Positions 1-9,601 of a DNA stretch of 32,095 bases are shown here, piece by piece; position 1 is the first letter of the stretch; each line of letters starts with the position of its first letter. Made by a program: the position numbers and the translations under genes. Source of the stretch: Bacteroidales bacterium (GTDB lineage Bacteria > Bacteroidota > Bacteroidia > Bacteroidales > 4484-276); NCBI GenBank assembly GCA_012523265.1, contig JAAYIU010000137.1, positions 1 through 32,095 on the forward strand. Reading direction: 5' to 3'. The notes below the pieces were generated by a model. It was not told where the DNA came from, searched no databases, and was given only the letters and a program-made list of their open reading frames with translations.

Positions 1-1263
1 AATATCAGCCATCAGATATAGTGAAGGAACATTTAAAAACATACCGGCTCTGAACCAAAGCTGGGCATCGAAACCGCCAATGCCGCCAACTTCATAGCCG
101 GCGATGAGCGAAAGTCCGGCATCGTTGCGTTGTTGCATCACCATGCCCGGACGAACTGTGCCGCCGTAAACCTGGTAAAACCGGCTTTCGCCACTTTCGC
201 CGGTGGCTACACCGCGATTATCAGCAATTTTTCCTGTGGCTCTTACAACGGCTTTGCGGTCGATCTCGGCAGTTCCGGTTTTTTCGTTCCACACATATTC
301 GTAAACAAAATACCGCTGGTCGCATCTTAAACCCTCTTTTTTACCAATTTTTGATCGGATGGGACGCGTTGCCGAAACATTCATTTTAACCCTGAAAGGC
401 TCCAGGTCTTTGTCGATGTTGAAGAGAGCATCCTCGTACATTTGTTGGGTTGTTTCATCCAGCAGTTGGTCGGAAGTTTTAGGTTTTTTAATGAGCGCAT
501 AAGTCTCCGTACCTGATGCCGACATTCCTTGTTTTCCGTAAAATGGGGACAACGAAAATGAAAGTGTATCGAAAGCAGCTATTTTTTCATTTTTCACATC
601 TTCGGGGTCATCATCAAATGGCCATTGGGCGTAGAACCGGCTCACCACGTCATTATCAAAATCGAGTTTAAAAAGGAAAATGTCGTAGGTCGCCGTCCAG
701 CCATGCGAAATTTCGTCGTCGCTGTAGACCAATTCTTTCGGTGACAATACGAGCACATAGGTTTTGTTTACCAATTTTTCGCCTGCATCAAACAGAACAG
801 CCTCCCCCCGCTTGGCTGCACCCGACATCATAACATCCTGGTCGGAGGCATTGTAAAGCCCGCATTGGTGGATGTAATCGAGATTAAACGTCCCGTCGGG
901 CTGCCTGCTGAACCATTTGGCAATCATTTTCCTGCCGACACCTTCCTTTTCGAGATACTTTTTCAGTTCAGTTTTTTTTGCTTCGTAGCTCAGATCTTTA
1001 AAACTCCTGCTTAGTTCGATGGAGATTTCGTTCAGGTTGTGATTGAAATACTTGTCGGTAAGGACAATTTTTTTGGCCGATTTAGCTGCTTTCTCGCTGT
1101 TGTTATCGCCGGGGAAAGTTGCAAAAAACATGGTGACAGATGGTCTCGAATATTCACTTTCAGGGGCTTGTGGGTTACGCTGGCCAAACGCATCGTTTGA
1201 TGACATCCCGGAAGTAAAGAACAAAACAACGATCGCCAAAACAAGGTGTAATGATGTTTTCAT
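1..1263 (-). CDS. Hypothetical secreted protein, partial (C-terminus beyond left window edge)
   Basis: My reverse-strand reading from the ATG at 1263 is open to position 1: MKTSLHLVLAIVVLFFTSGMSSNDAFGQRNPQAPESEYSRPSVTMFFATFPGDNNSEKAAKSAKKIVLTDKYFNHNLNEISIELSRSF...; N-terminal signal peptide. Not in the supplied ORF track, probably because it has no stop inside the window. Confidence 0.8.
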   Translation of the reverse strand, partial: MKTSLHLVLAIVVLFFTSGMSSNDAFGQRNPQAPESEYSRPSVTMFFATFPGDNNSEKAAKSAKKIVLTDKYFNHNLNEISIELSRSFKDLSYEAKKTELKKYLEKEGVGRKMIAKWFSRQPDGTFNLDYIHQCGLYNASDQDVMMSGAAKRGEAVLFDAGEKLVNKTYVLVLSPKELVYSDDEISHGWTATYDIFLFKLDFDNDVVSRFYAQWPFDDDPEDVKNEKIAAFDTLSFSLSPFYGKQGMSASGTETYALIKKPKTSDQLLDETTQQMYEDALFNIDKDLEPFRVKMNVSATRPIRSKIGKKEGLRCDQRYFVYEYVWNEKTGTAEIDRKAVVRATGKIADNRGVATGESGESRFYQVYGGTVRPGMVMQQRNDAGLSLIAGYEVGGIGGFDAQLWFRAGMFLNVPSLYLMADI

Positions 1264-1572
1264 AAAAAGCATTTTAGTTGATATTTCATTTTTTTTGATG
1301 ATCAAGATCAAAAGGTTTCGCTTAAAACACAGCAAAAACAGCATAGACAAAATTAACTTTTTCTTAACATGTAAGAATATTAAGCTAAATAAAATGATCT
1401 GACGTGATTTCTCAATTCCTCGCCGCGCATTTTCTACATCTCTGACGGGAAAGAGGTTTCTGATTTTGATCATGTTTGGATCTGGCTCTTAAAACAATCC
1501 CCAAATGACCGCCACGTGAAAAAATAGCTACTTTTGAAACCTTTTTTAGCTTCAGCTAAACAATGTGGGTGC

Positions 1573-1590
1573 ATTTGCATTAATGCAAAT
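1573..1590. promoter_or_regulatory. Perfect 18-bp palindrome ATTTGCATTAATGCAAAT upstream of the antiporter
   Basis: Sequence equals its own reverse complement; ends 20 nt before the ATG at 1611. Confidence 0.5.
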
Positions 1591-1610
1591 TTCAACTTAA
1601 AAAATATGAT

Positions 1611-3419
1611 ATGTCGGAAGAGATAATGATAAGTCTGGCCAGTCTGATAATTCTTGGCATCGGCGCGCAATGGCTTGCGTGGCGGATTAAGTTTCCCAGC
1701 ATCCTCTTCCTTTTAATCTTTGGTTTTGTTGCCGGGCCTGTCACAGGTTTTTTGCAGCCTGACCTGCTGATGGGCGACCTGCTGCTGCCCTTTGTGTCGC
1801 TGGCTGTTGCCATCATCCTGTTCGAGGGCGGGCTGACGCTCAACCTCAAAGAGCTGCGCGAGATTGGCGGCGTAGTGGTAGGCCTGATAACCATTGGTGT
1901 GATCGTAACCTGGGTGGTGACTGCTGCTGCGGCCTATTTCCTGCTGGAGCTAAACCTGCAAATCTCTATCCTTTTGGGCGCCATCCTGGTGGTGACCGGC
2001 CCAACGGTGATAGGTCCGCTGCTGCGGCACATCCGTCCCAACCAGCGCGTGAACGACATCCTGAAATGGGAAGGCATCGTGATAGACCCTATCGGGGCGC
2101 TGCTTGCCGTGCTGGTGTTCGAAGCCATTGGCGTAAGCCGCTTTCAGGACGCGACTACTGAAGTTTTGTTTAGTCTGGGCAGAACGATACTTTTTGGCAG
2201 CCTCACAGGATTTTTCTTTGCCTGGCTGCTGGTGTTGCTCATCCGCAAATACTGGGTGCCCGATTTTCTGCAGGTCACCGTTTCGTTGTCGCTGGTGGTA
2301 GCTGCATACCTGTCGAGCGACCTGATTCAGCCCGAGTCGGGGTTGTTTTCGGCAACGCTGATGGGCATTGTGATGGCCAACCAGAAATACGTTTCGGTAA
2401 AACACATCCTGGAGTTTAAAGAGAACCTGCGGGTGCTCATCATCTCGATATTGTTTATCCTGCTCTCCGCCCGCTTAAACCTGAGCGCCTTCGCGGATCT
2501 GTCGCTCAACATACCGTGGTTTTTGGCAATATTAATCCTGGTGGCGCGTCCGTTGTCGGTATTTCTCTCGTCGATAGGCAGCGGGCTGACGGTGCGCGAA
2601 AAACTGTTTTTGTCGTGGATGGCGCCACGTGGTATCGTGGCTGCCGCCGTGTCGAGTATTTTTGCGCTGCGCCTGGCCGAAACGGGCATGGAAAATGCCG
2701 GCGCCCTTGTGCCGGTTACTTTCTCGGTAATCGTGGCCACGGTGGTGATTTATGGGCTTACCTCCAAACCTGTGGCGCACTGGCTCAAGGTGGCCGAAAG
2801 CGACTCGCAGGGGATCCTGTTTGTAGGCGCCCACACCTGGGCGCTCGAGATTGCCAAAGCCGTAAAAAAAGAAGGTTTCAAAGTGGTGGTGGTCGACACC
2901 AACCGCTCCGACATCGCCAAAGCGCGGCTGGCCGGCATCACCACGGTGTATGGCAGCGTCCTTAGCGAAAACGTGGTGGAAGACATCCCGCTGAGCGGCA
3001 TCGGAAAGCTCTTTGCGCTTACCTCAAACGATGAGGTGAACTCCCTGGCAGTGGTTCTCTTCAACAGCATCTTCGACAGCCACGAGCTTTATCAGCTCAT
3101 CCCCGTAAAAACTGAAAAAGGCAAGGAGCAGGACTTCTCGCCCAAGCACCTGCGCGGGCGCTTCCTCTTTGGCGAAGGCATCAACTTTGCCCATCTGCGC
3201 AAGCTCTTCTTTGCCGGCGCCACTATCAAAAGCACAAAAATTACCAAAGACTTTACCTACAAAGATTTTTTGGCTAAATACAACGACAGCGCCATCCCGA
3301 TGTTTATAGTCACCGAGAGCAAAGAACTCACCGTGATAAGTACCGACACGGAAGCCAAACCCAAAATCGGCAGTACTATCATAGCGATGGTGACGGAGAA
3401 AGAGAAAAATGAAGCATGA
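1611..3419 (+). CDS. Cation:proton antiporter (CPA1/NhaP-like) with C-terminal TrkA-N/RCK-like domain
   Basis: 602 aa; multi-TM N-terminal half (LFEGGLTLNLKELR, GAILVVTGPTVIGPLLR, SWMAPRGIVAAAVSS) typical of Na+/H+ exchangers; C-terminal Rossmann-like segment GILFVGAHTWALEIAKAVKKEGFKVVVVDTNRSDIAKARLAGI. Confidence 0.9.
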   Translation: MSEEIMISLASLIILGIGAQWLAWRIKFPSILFLLIFGFVAGPVTGFLQPDLLMGDLLLPFVSLAVAIILFEGGLTLNLKELREIGGVVVGLITIGVIVTWVVTAAAAYFLLELNLQISILLGAILVVTGPTVIGPLLRHIRPNQRVNDILKWEGIVIDPIGALLAVLVFEAIGVSRFQDATTEVLFSLGRTILFGSLTGFFFAWLLVLLIRKYWVPDFLQVTVSLSLVVAAYLSSDLIQPESGLFSATLMGIVMANQKYVSVKHILEFKENLRVLIISILFILLSARLNLSAFADLSLNIPWFLAILILVARPLSVFLSSIGSGLTVREKLFLSWMAPRGIVAAAVSSIFALRLAETGMENAGALVPVTFSVIVATVVIYGLTSKPVAHWLKVAESDSQGILFVGAHTWALEIAKAVKKEGFKVVVVDTNRSDIAKARLAGITTVYGSVLSENVVEDIPLSGIGKLFALTSNDEVNSLAVVLFNSIFDSHELYQLIPVKTEKGKEQDFSPKHLRGRFLFGEGINFAHLRKLFFAGATIKSTKITKDFTYKDFLAKYNDSAIPMFIVTESKELTVISTDTEAKPKIGSTIIAMVTEKEKNEA

Positions 3420-3537
3420 TAGGAAATAAAAAAAAACCTCACCCTGCGGATGATTTTATCATAGCGATTGCCTAAGGTTTTTACTGCTGAGCATCAGGCT
3501 GAATCACAATGCCAGCAGATTTGCTCCAGTCCGTTAG

Positions 3538-5331
3538 CTACGAATCGAGCTTCAGCACCGCCAGAAATGCCGACTGCGGAACCTCTACATTACCAACCTG
3601 ACGCATGCGTTTCTTGCCTTTCTTTTGTTTTTCGAGAAGCTTCCGCTTTCGCGAAATGTCACCGCCATAGCATTTGGCAGTTACGTCTTTGCGGAGCGCT
3701 TTCACTGTTTCGCGGGCAATGATCTTGGCGCCGATGGCCGCCTGGATGGCTACGTCGAACTGCTGACGCGGGATAAGCTCACGCAACTTTTCGCACATGC
3801 GGCGCCCAAAGGTATAGGCGTTGTCGTGATGGATCAGGGTGGAGAGTGCATCTACCGGCTCGCCGTTGAGCAAGATATCCAGCCGCACCAGTTTGGCAGG
3901 TTGGTAGCCGGTGATGTGGTAGTCGAATGAAGCGTAGCCCCGCGAGATGCTTTTTAGTTTATCATAAAAATCGAAAACGATCTCGGCCAGAGGCAACATA
4001 AACGAAACCTCTACACGGTCGCTGGTGAGGTAAACCTGATTTTGTAGTTCTCCACGCCGGTCGATGCACAAATTCATGATAGCGCCCACATATTCTGATT
4101 TGGAAATAATGTGGGCCTGAATCATTGGCTCCTCTACATGTTCTAAAATATTGGGGCCCGGCATCCCCGACGGATTGTGCACATCTATTACTTCGCCTTT
4201 GGTGGTGTAGGCTTTATAGTTTACGTTGGGCACCGTTGTAATTACATCCATGTCGAACTCCCTGTCGAGCCGCTCCTGCACAATCTCCATATGCAGCAGT
4301 CCGAGAAATCCGCAGCGGAAACCAAAGCCCAGTGCTGCCGACGATTCAGGCTCAAAAGTTAGTGAGGCATCGTTTAGTTGCAGCTTTTCCATCGAGTTAC
4401 GCAGCTCTTCGTAGTCGTCGGCATCTACCGGGTAAATGCCGGCAAAGACCATCGGTTTCACGTTTTCAAAACCGGAGATCATCTCGCCGCATGGGTTGTC
4501 CACATGCGTGATGGTGTCGCCCACCTTCACCTCTTTAGAGCTTTTAATGCCGGAGATGATATAGCCCACATCGCCGGCCTCCATCGTTTCGCGCGGTTGA
4601 AGCCCCATACAAAGCACGCCAATCTCGTCGGCATTGTATTCTCTGCCGGTAGCTACAAATTTCACAAAGTCGTTTTTTCGTATCGTACCGTTAAAGATGC
4701 GGAAGTAGGCGATGATGCCGCGATAGGAATTATACACCGAATCAAAGATCAGCGCCTGAAGGGGTGCCTTCGGGTCGCCGGAGGGCGCCGGCACACGCTC
4801 CACGATTGCTTCAAGAATGCGCTCGACGCCGAATCCTGTTTTGCCACTGGTTTCGATGATGTCGTCGCGATCGCAGCCGATCAGATCTACTATCTGGTCT
4901 TTAACATCTTCGGGCATGGCAGCTTCCAGATCCATCTTGTTGAGCACCGGTATGATCTCCAGGTTGTGGTCGATGGCCAGATAAAGATTGGAGATGGTTT
5001 GTGCCTGAATACCCTGGGTAGCATCCACGATGAGCAAAGCCCCTTCGCAGGCGGCAATGGAACGGGATACTTCATACGAAAAGTCCACGTGCCCGGGCGT
5101 ATCGATCAGGTTAAAAAGATAGTCGACGCCATCATCGGTCTTATAGACCATTTGTATGGCGTGACTTTTTATGGTAATGCCGCGTTCGCGCTCCAGATCC
5201 ATGCTGTCGAGCACCTGTTCTTTTTTATCACGCTCACCAATGGTGTGTGTGAGGTCGAGCAATCGGTCGGCCAGGGTACTTTTTCCGTGGTCGATATGGG
5301 CAATGATACAGAAGTTTCTTATATTTTTCAT
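3538..5331 (-). CDS. lepA: Elongation factor 4 (LepA)
   Basis: [25 protein letters not shown]... G1-G5 GTPase motifs ([12 protein letters not shown]) and the LepA C-terminal domain ([40 protein letters not shown]). Start set at the ATG at 5331; the track start at 5340 is a TTG. Confidence 0.97.
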   Translation of the reverse strand: MKNIRNFCIIAHIDHGKSTLADRLLDLTHTIGERDKKEQVLDSMDLERERGITIKSHAIQMVYKTDDGVDYLFNLIDTPGHVDFSYEVSRSIAACEGALLIVDATQGIQAQTISNLYLAIDHNLEIIPVLNKMDLEAAMPEDVKDQIVDLIGCDRDDIIETSGKTGFGVERILEAIVERVPAPSGDPKAPLQALIFDSVYNSYRGIIAYFRIFNGTIRKNDFVKFVATGREYNADEIGVLCMGLQPRETMEAGDVGYIISGIKSSKEVKVGDTITHVDNPCGEMISGFENVKPMVFAGIYPVDADDYEELRNSMEKLQLNDASLTFEPESSAALGFGFRCGFLGLLHMEIVQERLDREFDMDVITTVPNVNYKAYTTKGEVIDVHNPSGMPGPNILEHVEEPMIQAHIISKSEYVGAIMNLCIDRRGELQNQVYLTSDRVEVSFMLPLAEIVFDFYDKLKSISRGYASFDYHITGYQPAKLVRLDILLNGEPVDALSTLIHHDNAYTFGRRMCEKLRELIPRQQFDVAIQAAIGAKIIARETVKALRKDVTAKCYGGDISRKRKLLEKQKKGKKRMRQVGNVEVPQSAFLAVLKLDS

Positions 5332-5337
5332 CGGCTG

Positions 5338-5345
5338 CAAAAGTA
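5338..5345 (-). promoter_or_regulatory. Putative Bacteroidetes -7 element (TACTTTTG) for lepA
   Basis: Reverse complement of 5338-5345 is TACTTTTG, matching TAnnTTTG, immediately upstream of the lepA ATG. Confidence 0.4.
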
Positions 5346-5401
5346 ATATTTTGCAATGATTAATTTTTATTGTAATTGTGGAATAGTGCAGCAGAAGCTA
5401 C

Positions 5402-6373
5402 CTACAAATCAATGATTGTTTCAGCCGCTAATCCTGTCTCTTTAATAATATCTTCGATGTCTGCTCCACTCTGCTTCATGTACGTTGCCAGCTTTAATGC
5501 CAGAGATTCTTTCTGCCTGCGCTCTGTTTCTTTCTGTCTGCGCTCTGTTTCTTTCTGCTTCCGTTCCAGTTTTTCACTCTTCCTTGCTTTCTTTTCTCTT
5601 GCTTCTGCCTCTGCAATCTTTTTCAGATATTTTGCTTCCTGCGCATCAAAAATGGTATCGATCTCTTCTTCAGCTTCCAGCGTGCGGCGAAATGTTTCAT
5701 CCATCAGCGGACGTTGCAGGTATTCAGCCATGTCGGCAAATCCTTCAGGAATTTCCTGTAGGTCGATGATGTAATTTTCCTCGGTACACCAGGCCTGATT
5801 GAACAACATCAGAAAATTTTCCAGGCGCGTCCGTCGTCGTTCGGGCAAACGCCGTACTTGTATAATGTGCGACTGGTGCGTAAGGTGATCGATGAAAAAA
5901 CTCCTGACTTCAATTTTTTCCTTGCTCACCGAATCGATTATCTCCCGATTTACAGTTACAGCCATGTAGGGTAAATCGTCGAGATTATAACCCAAAATGT
6001 AAATGGTAATGATGGGATAGCCCGACGAATACTCGGGCGGGGGCTCTTCAACACTGCTCAGGTCTTTTTGCCTGGCCATGTAATTGGCGCCAAGATAATT
6101 CCGAAAGCGTTGAATGTCGGTAGCATATTTTGATTTTTGTAGTTCGATGAGCACCGTTTTTCGGCTCCCATCGGCTTCTTTTATAACCGCTTTAAAGTCG
6201 AGCCGAAACAAGGTAAGGCTTCGTTTCACATCCGGGAAAGTAGTTTCCTGCTGGCCCAACGAAACCTCTTCCACCTCCACATCCATTATTACCGACAATA
6301 CTTTGCGGGCATATTTGGTGTTTTCCATCAGGTACTTAAAAGCTTTGTCGTAGAGAGGGTTTATGATTTTCAT
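5402..6373 (-). CDS. Rpn family recombination-promoting nuclease/putative transposase (PD-(D/E)XK, PDDEXK_2-like)
   Basis: MKIINPLYDKAFKYLMENTKYARKVLSVIMDVEVEEVSLGQQE... LTLFRLDFKAVIKEADGSRKTVLIELQKSK (D...E-x-Q/K nuclease-like core), charged C-terminal repeat region RRQKETERRQKE. Confidence 0.85.
   Translation of the reverse strand: MKIINPLYDKAFKYLMENTKYARKVLSVIMDVEVEEVSLGQQETTFPDVKRSLTLFRLDFKAVIKEADGSRKTVLIELQKSKYATDIQRFRNYLGANYMARQKDLSSVEEPPPEYSSGYPIITIYILGYNLDDLPYMAVTVNREIIDSVSKEKIEVRSFFIDHLTHQSHIIQVRRLPERRRTRLENFLMLFNQAWCTEENYIIDLQEIPEGFADMAEYLQRPLMDETFRRTLEAEEEIDTIFDAQEAKYLKKIAEAEAREKKARKSEKLERKQKETERRQKETERRQKESLALKLATYMKQSGADIEDIIKETGLAAETIIDL
5513..5555. repeat. 21-bp in-frame tandem repeat in the Rpn-family gene (RRQKETE x2)
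   Basis: ctgcctgcgctctgtttcttt / ctgtctgcgctctgtttcttt, then ctgcttccg; translates to KETERRQKETERRQKE. Confidence 0.8.
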
Positions 6374-6471
6374 GTCCGGTTTTTTTTAATGATTGCAAAT
6401 CTAATGTCTTAACAAAAATACACCAAATCAGTTTGCTTGCCCAGGGCAAATGACAAATTTCGGATAAAAGC

Positions 6472-6723
6472 GGCTCTGATATAAAATTTTGTGGCCATCT
6501 AATCACTAACCCCGGCCTTTAGGCCGGGGATAATAGTCAAAAACACTTCAGTGGGCTTTAGCCCAAATAAATAGAAATGTTATGATGAGTTCATGGAAAG
6601 ATATTGATGTAAAAATTTTGCGGGCTAAAGCCCGCAGGTTTCTGACCGGGCTATCTGACCCCGGACATCCGGGGTTATTGACATGTTGCAGATGAGCTAC
6701 AAACAATAAGTAATATCAGAGCT
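6472..6723 (+). mobile_element. Fold-back, palindrome-rich MITE-like element, copy 1
   Basis: Termini GGCTCTGATA (6472-6481) and TATCAGAGCT (6714-6723), 9-bp inverted match; exact 8-bp direct repeat ATAAAAGC at 6464-6471 and 6724-6731; internal palindromes at 6510-6529, 6552-6565, 6620-6635 and 6659-6674. Confidence 0.75.
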
Positions 6724-6764
6724 ATAAAAGCTAATATCCAAATTCAAAACAGCAATCAACACAT

Positions 6765-6800
6765 AAAAAAAAGCTGCCCGGTAGATGAGCAGCTTTTTTT
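6765..6800 (-). terminator. Intrinsic terminator downstream of the SusE-like gene
   Basis: aaaaaaaagctgcccggtagatgagcagcttttttt: AAAGCTGC/GCAGCTTT stem with A/T tracts on both sides. Confidence 0.75.
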
Positions 6801-6826
6801 TATTAAGAAATAAATTTTCCTCGATA

Positions 6827-7978
6827 CTACTGCGGATTCACAGTATAGGTCATTGTAATGGTATTCATCTTAATAAGATACTGGCCGGTGGCCGATGGCG
6901 GCGGAATGGACTTCGGATCGGGATCGCCTTCGGTTTCGCGATATACCAGTTCACCACTTTCAAAGTCGGCACCTTCCACGGTGCCGTACATTGGCGCCCA
7001 GGCTCCCTGATTCACCAGGAATTTGAAACCTTCGGTAGCATCTGCACTAAGATTGGTGACAAGCTCAAACACACCGGGAGAAACCTTTACCATAGGAATG
7101 GCAGCAGCAGCATCCCAACCTGCATCGGTAGCATCACCTACAATGTGCATCGATGGTGCAACGTTGGCAGGCACGATAGTATATTGCTTATTGACCAGGT
7201 CGAATGTCACCAGATAATCACCAGCTTCTGCCGGAGTAGGAATAGCTACCGGGTCGGGATCGGGATCGGTAGGACGATAAACCAGCGGGCCACTTTCGGA
7301 AGTGCCACTGTCATCAGTGCCCCATTGTGGCCACCACTGTCCGGGAACTTCGATAGCCTTTATAAGAAGGTTGGCGCCGAGTGTTGCCACGATCTTGTAA
7401 ACTTTAGCCTGGTCATCATAAGTAAATGGCAGATCGGTAGCAGCATTATCCCAACCAACAGAAGTGCCATCGCCAATAAGATACAAAGGCGGAGCCTCTA
7501 CTACGGTAGAGTAAGCAGTGACGTTGAGTGGGAATGTAGCGGAAACAGTACTGGTGTATTTGCTTTGGTTATTAATAATCGAAGAAACTCTTACAGAAAC
7601 ACCTACTACTGAATCCGGAGTGACTCCGAGGTTAAGCATGGTGCTGTTGAGCTTGCTTTGTTTGATCGAAAGCATCGTGGTGGTGGTGGTTCCCAAGTCG
7701 ATGACGTTCATAAAGTTGCTTTCAGCTAAGTCGATTTGCACAGTATATTTGGTGTTTTCCAAATCGGAGAGATTATAACTTGCCGGTGTCCATTTAAAAA
7801 TGATCATGCTGTCGGCCTGGTCTTTCATCAGGACAATAGTACTGTTAGCTTCTGGCATTGTCAGCGCCGGAGCGGTGGCTTTACCCATATCCAGAACCGG
7901 CTCGCTATCCTGTTTTTCGCAGGAGAAGAGCAGTCCGATACCTACGATTGCAAAAAGAATGAATGTTATCTTTTTCAT
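6827..7978 (-). CDS. SusE/SusF-like outer membrane glycan-binding lipoprotein
   Basis: Start revised to MKKITFILFAIVGIGLLFSCEKQ (7978), a lipoprotein signal with LFSC lipobox; SusE-like N-terminal domain and tandem modules (YLIGDGTSVGWDNAATDLPFTYD..., MHIVGDATDAGWDAAAAIPM...). The track start at 8182 overlaps SusD. Confidence 0.85.
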   Translation of the reverse strand: MKKITFILFAIVGIGLLFSCEKQDSEPVLDMGKATAPALTMPEANSTIVLMKDQADSMIIFKWTPASYNLSDLENTKYTVQIDLAESNFMNVIDLGTTTTTMLSIKQSKLNSTMLNLGVTPDSVVGVSVRVSSIINNQSKYTSTVSATFPLNVTAYSTVVEAPPLYLIGDGTSVGWDNAATDLPFTYDDQAKVYKIVATLGANLLIKAIEVPGQWWPQWGTDDSGTSESGPLVYRPTDPDPDPVAIPTPAEAGDYLVTFDLVNKQYTIVPANVAPSMHIVGDATDAGWDAAAAIPMVKVSPGVFELVTNLSADATEGFKFLVNQGAWAPMYGTVEGADFESGELVYRETEGDPDPKSIPPPSATGQYLIKMNTITMTYTVNPQ

Positions 7979-7998
7979 ATTTTTAATTGATTTAGAAA

Positions 7999-9582
7999 TT
8001 AATAACCTGTGTTTTGTTGAAGATTCGGATTGGCGTTGACGTCGGCAGTGGGCAACGGGAAAATCCGGTACTTGCCGGCGGTAGCCACACCCTGTGGTGC
8101 ACCACCTTTCCAGGGCCAAACATATTCGGCGCTGGTGAGCTTGTTGTGACGCACCAGGTCGGTACGGCGGTGGCACTCCCAATACAGTTCGCGACCGCGC
8201 TCATCGAGGATGAAATCCAGAGTGAGATCGCCGGCGCTGATGTTGCCCGAAGTGCCGTTGTAGGCTCTTTCTCTCACCTTATTTACGTAAGTAACAGCCA
8301 TGCCCATATCAGCAGCGCCACGAACGGCAGCCTCGGCATACATCAGATAGACGTCGGCCAGACGGAACAACGGGAAATCAGTATCGGGGTAGTCGATGTC
8401 TTTGCCGGCACTGCCGGTGGAAGTTACGTTTTTGAATTTGGTAATGGCATAGCCATCCGTAAATTCGCCAATGTTGATGATCTCCAGGTTTTGGCCATCG
8501 GTATGAAACATAGCCCGGCGGTCGGTATTTCCTGAGGCATCAGAGAATTTATTGACGAACGCGCTGGTAGTACGGATACCGCCCCATCCGCCGCCAACAC
8601 CAAAGTCGCTTGGATTCATCGAGCCGCCAACAGCAGCATGGATGATGAAGTTGGTGCCGCCATAGGTGCGGGTGTTGATGCCATCAAAGGCAATCGAGAA
8701 TATCTGCTCCGGGTTGTTTTGGTCGTTGTCGGCCAGAAAAAGATTTGCATACACAGGCGCAAGCTGATAGCCTGCGTCGATAACTTTCTGAGCGTAAGTA
8801 GCACATTCGCCGTAGCGGGCCATACCGGTATAAACTTCAGCATTCAGATAGTTCTTGGCAAGCAGCGTCCAGGCAGCAGCTTTGTCGGCACGGGCATACA
8901 CAGTGTGCGGCTCGAGGAGCTGACCTTCGATCTCTTTCAGCTCCGACTCCACATAGTTGAAAAGTTCGGCGCGCTGGATCTGCGGCGGGAAGAATAATCC
9001 TACCACGTCGTCTTCGGTAACGAAGGGAACGTTGGCAAACAAATCCATTGCATGCGAATAACTAAGTGCTCGCAGGAAACGTGCCTCAGCATGGTAAGTC
9101 TGTACCTGTGCTTTCAGATCGCCGGTAACGCCGCGTCCGTCGAGCTTGGCGTCGGTAGTTTCGCGGATGTATTCGTTACAAACTGCTATTTGATAAAAAA
9201 TACGGTAATACATGGCGGCGATAAATACGTCGCCGGCACCCCACGACTGCCCGTGGAAATCTTTGATGGTTTGGTCGTTCCAGCCAATCACAGCTTCGTC
9301 GGTAGGGAGTTCCTGATGATACCAATAGCCACGCAGGTATTGTCCGAAGCCTTCGTCGATGCCACTGATGTCGCCTTGTCCGGCGGGGCCTTCCTGGCCG
9401 CTCACTGCCAGGCCGGCATAGAGCTTGGCAAGTACCTGGAGGTAGGCTTCAGGGTTTTCGAAGACTGTGGCGGCGGTGGTAACCTTTTTATCCAAAGGCA
9501 CAGTATCGAGGTCTTTGGTGCAGGAGCTAAATGCGATGGTCAGCCCTGCTACAATCAAAAATATATTTGCGAATTTTTTCAT
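7999..9582 (-). CDS. RagB/SusD family nutrient uptake outer membrane lipoprotein
   Basis: MKKFANIFLIVAGLTIAFSSCTKDLDTVPLDKK... lipobox; C-terminal LDFILDERGRELYWECHRRTDLVRHNKL... typical of SusD. Confidence 0.95.
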   Translation of the reverse strand: MKKFANIFLIVAGLTIAFSSCTKDLDTVPLDKKVTTAATVFENPEAYLQVLAKLYAGLAVSGQEGPAGQGDISGIDEGFGQYLRGYWYHQELPTDEAVIGWNDQTIKDFHGQSWGAGDVFIAAMYYRIFYQIAVCNEYIRETTDAKLDGRGVTGDLKAQVQTYHAEARFLRALSYSHAMDLFANVPFVTEDDVVGLFFPPQIQRAELFNYVESELKEIEGQLLEPHTVYARADKAAAWTLLAKNYLNAEVYTGMARYGECATYAQKVIDAGYQLAPVYANLFLADNDQNNPEQIFSIAFDGINTRTYGGTNFIIHAAVGGSMNPSDFGVGGGWGGIRTTSAFVNKFSDASGNTDRRAMFHTDGQNLEIINIGEFTDGYAITKFKNVTSTGSAGKDIDYPDTDFPLFRLADVYLMYAEAAVRGAADMGMAVTYVNKVRERAYNGTSGNISAGDLTLDFILDERGRELYWECHRRTDLVRHNKLTSAEYVWPWKGGAPQGVATAGKYRIFPLPTADVNANPNLQQNTGY

Positions 9583-9601
9583 AATTACTAAAATTTAAAA
9601 A

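Noticed and set aside
3425-3480. Possible bidirectional terminator between the antiporter and lepA (AAACCT...AGGTTTT)
   Set aside because: Short arms separated by a long loop; pairing not convincing by eye.
4378-5346. 322-aa plus-strand ORF
   Set aside because: Antisense to lepA, whose identity is unambiguous; no recognisable domain.
6785-7612. 275-aa plus-strand ORF
   Set aside because: Antisense to the SusE-like gene; composition reflects the complementary coding strand.
7979-8182. N-terminal extension of the SusE-like ORF
   Set aside because: It overlaps the SusD coding region; the lipoprotein signal starts at 7978.
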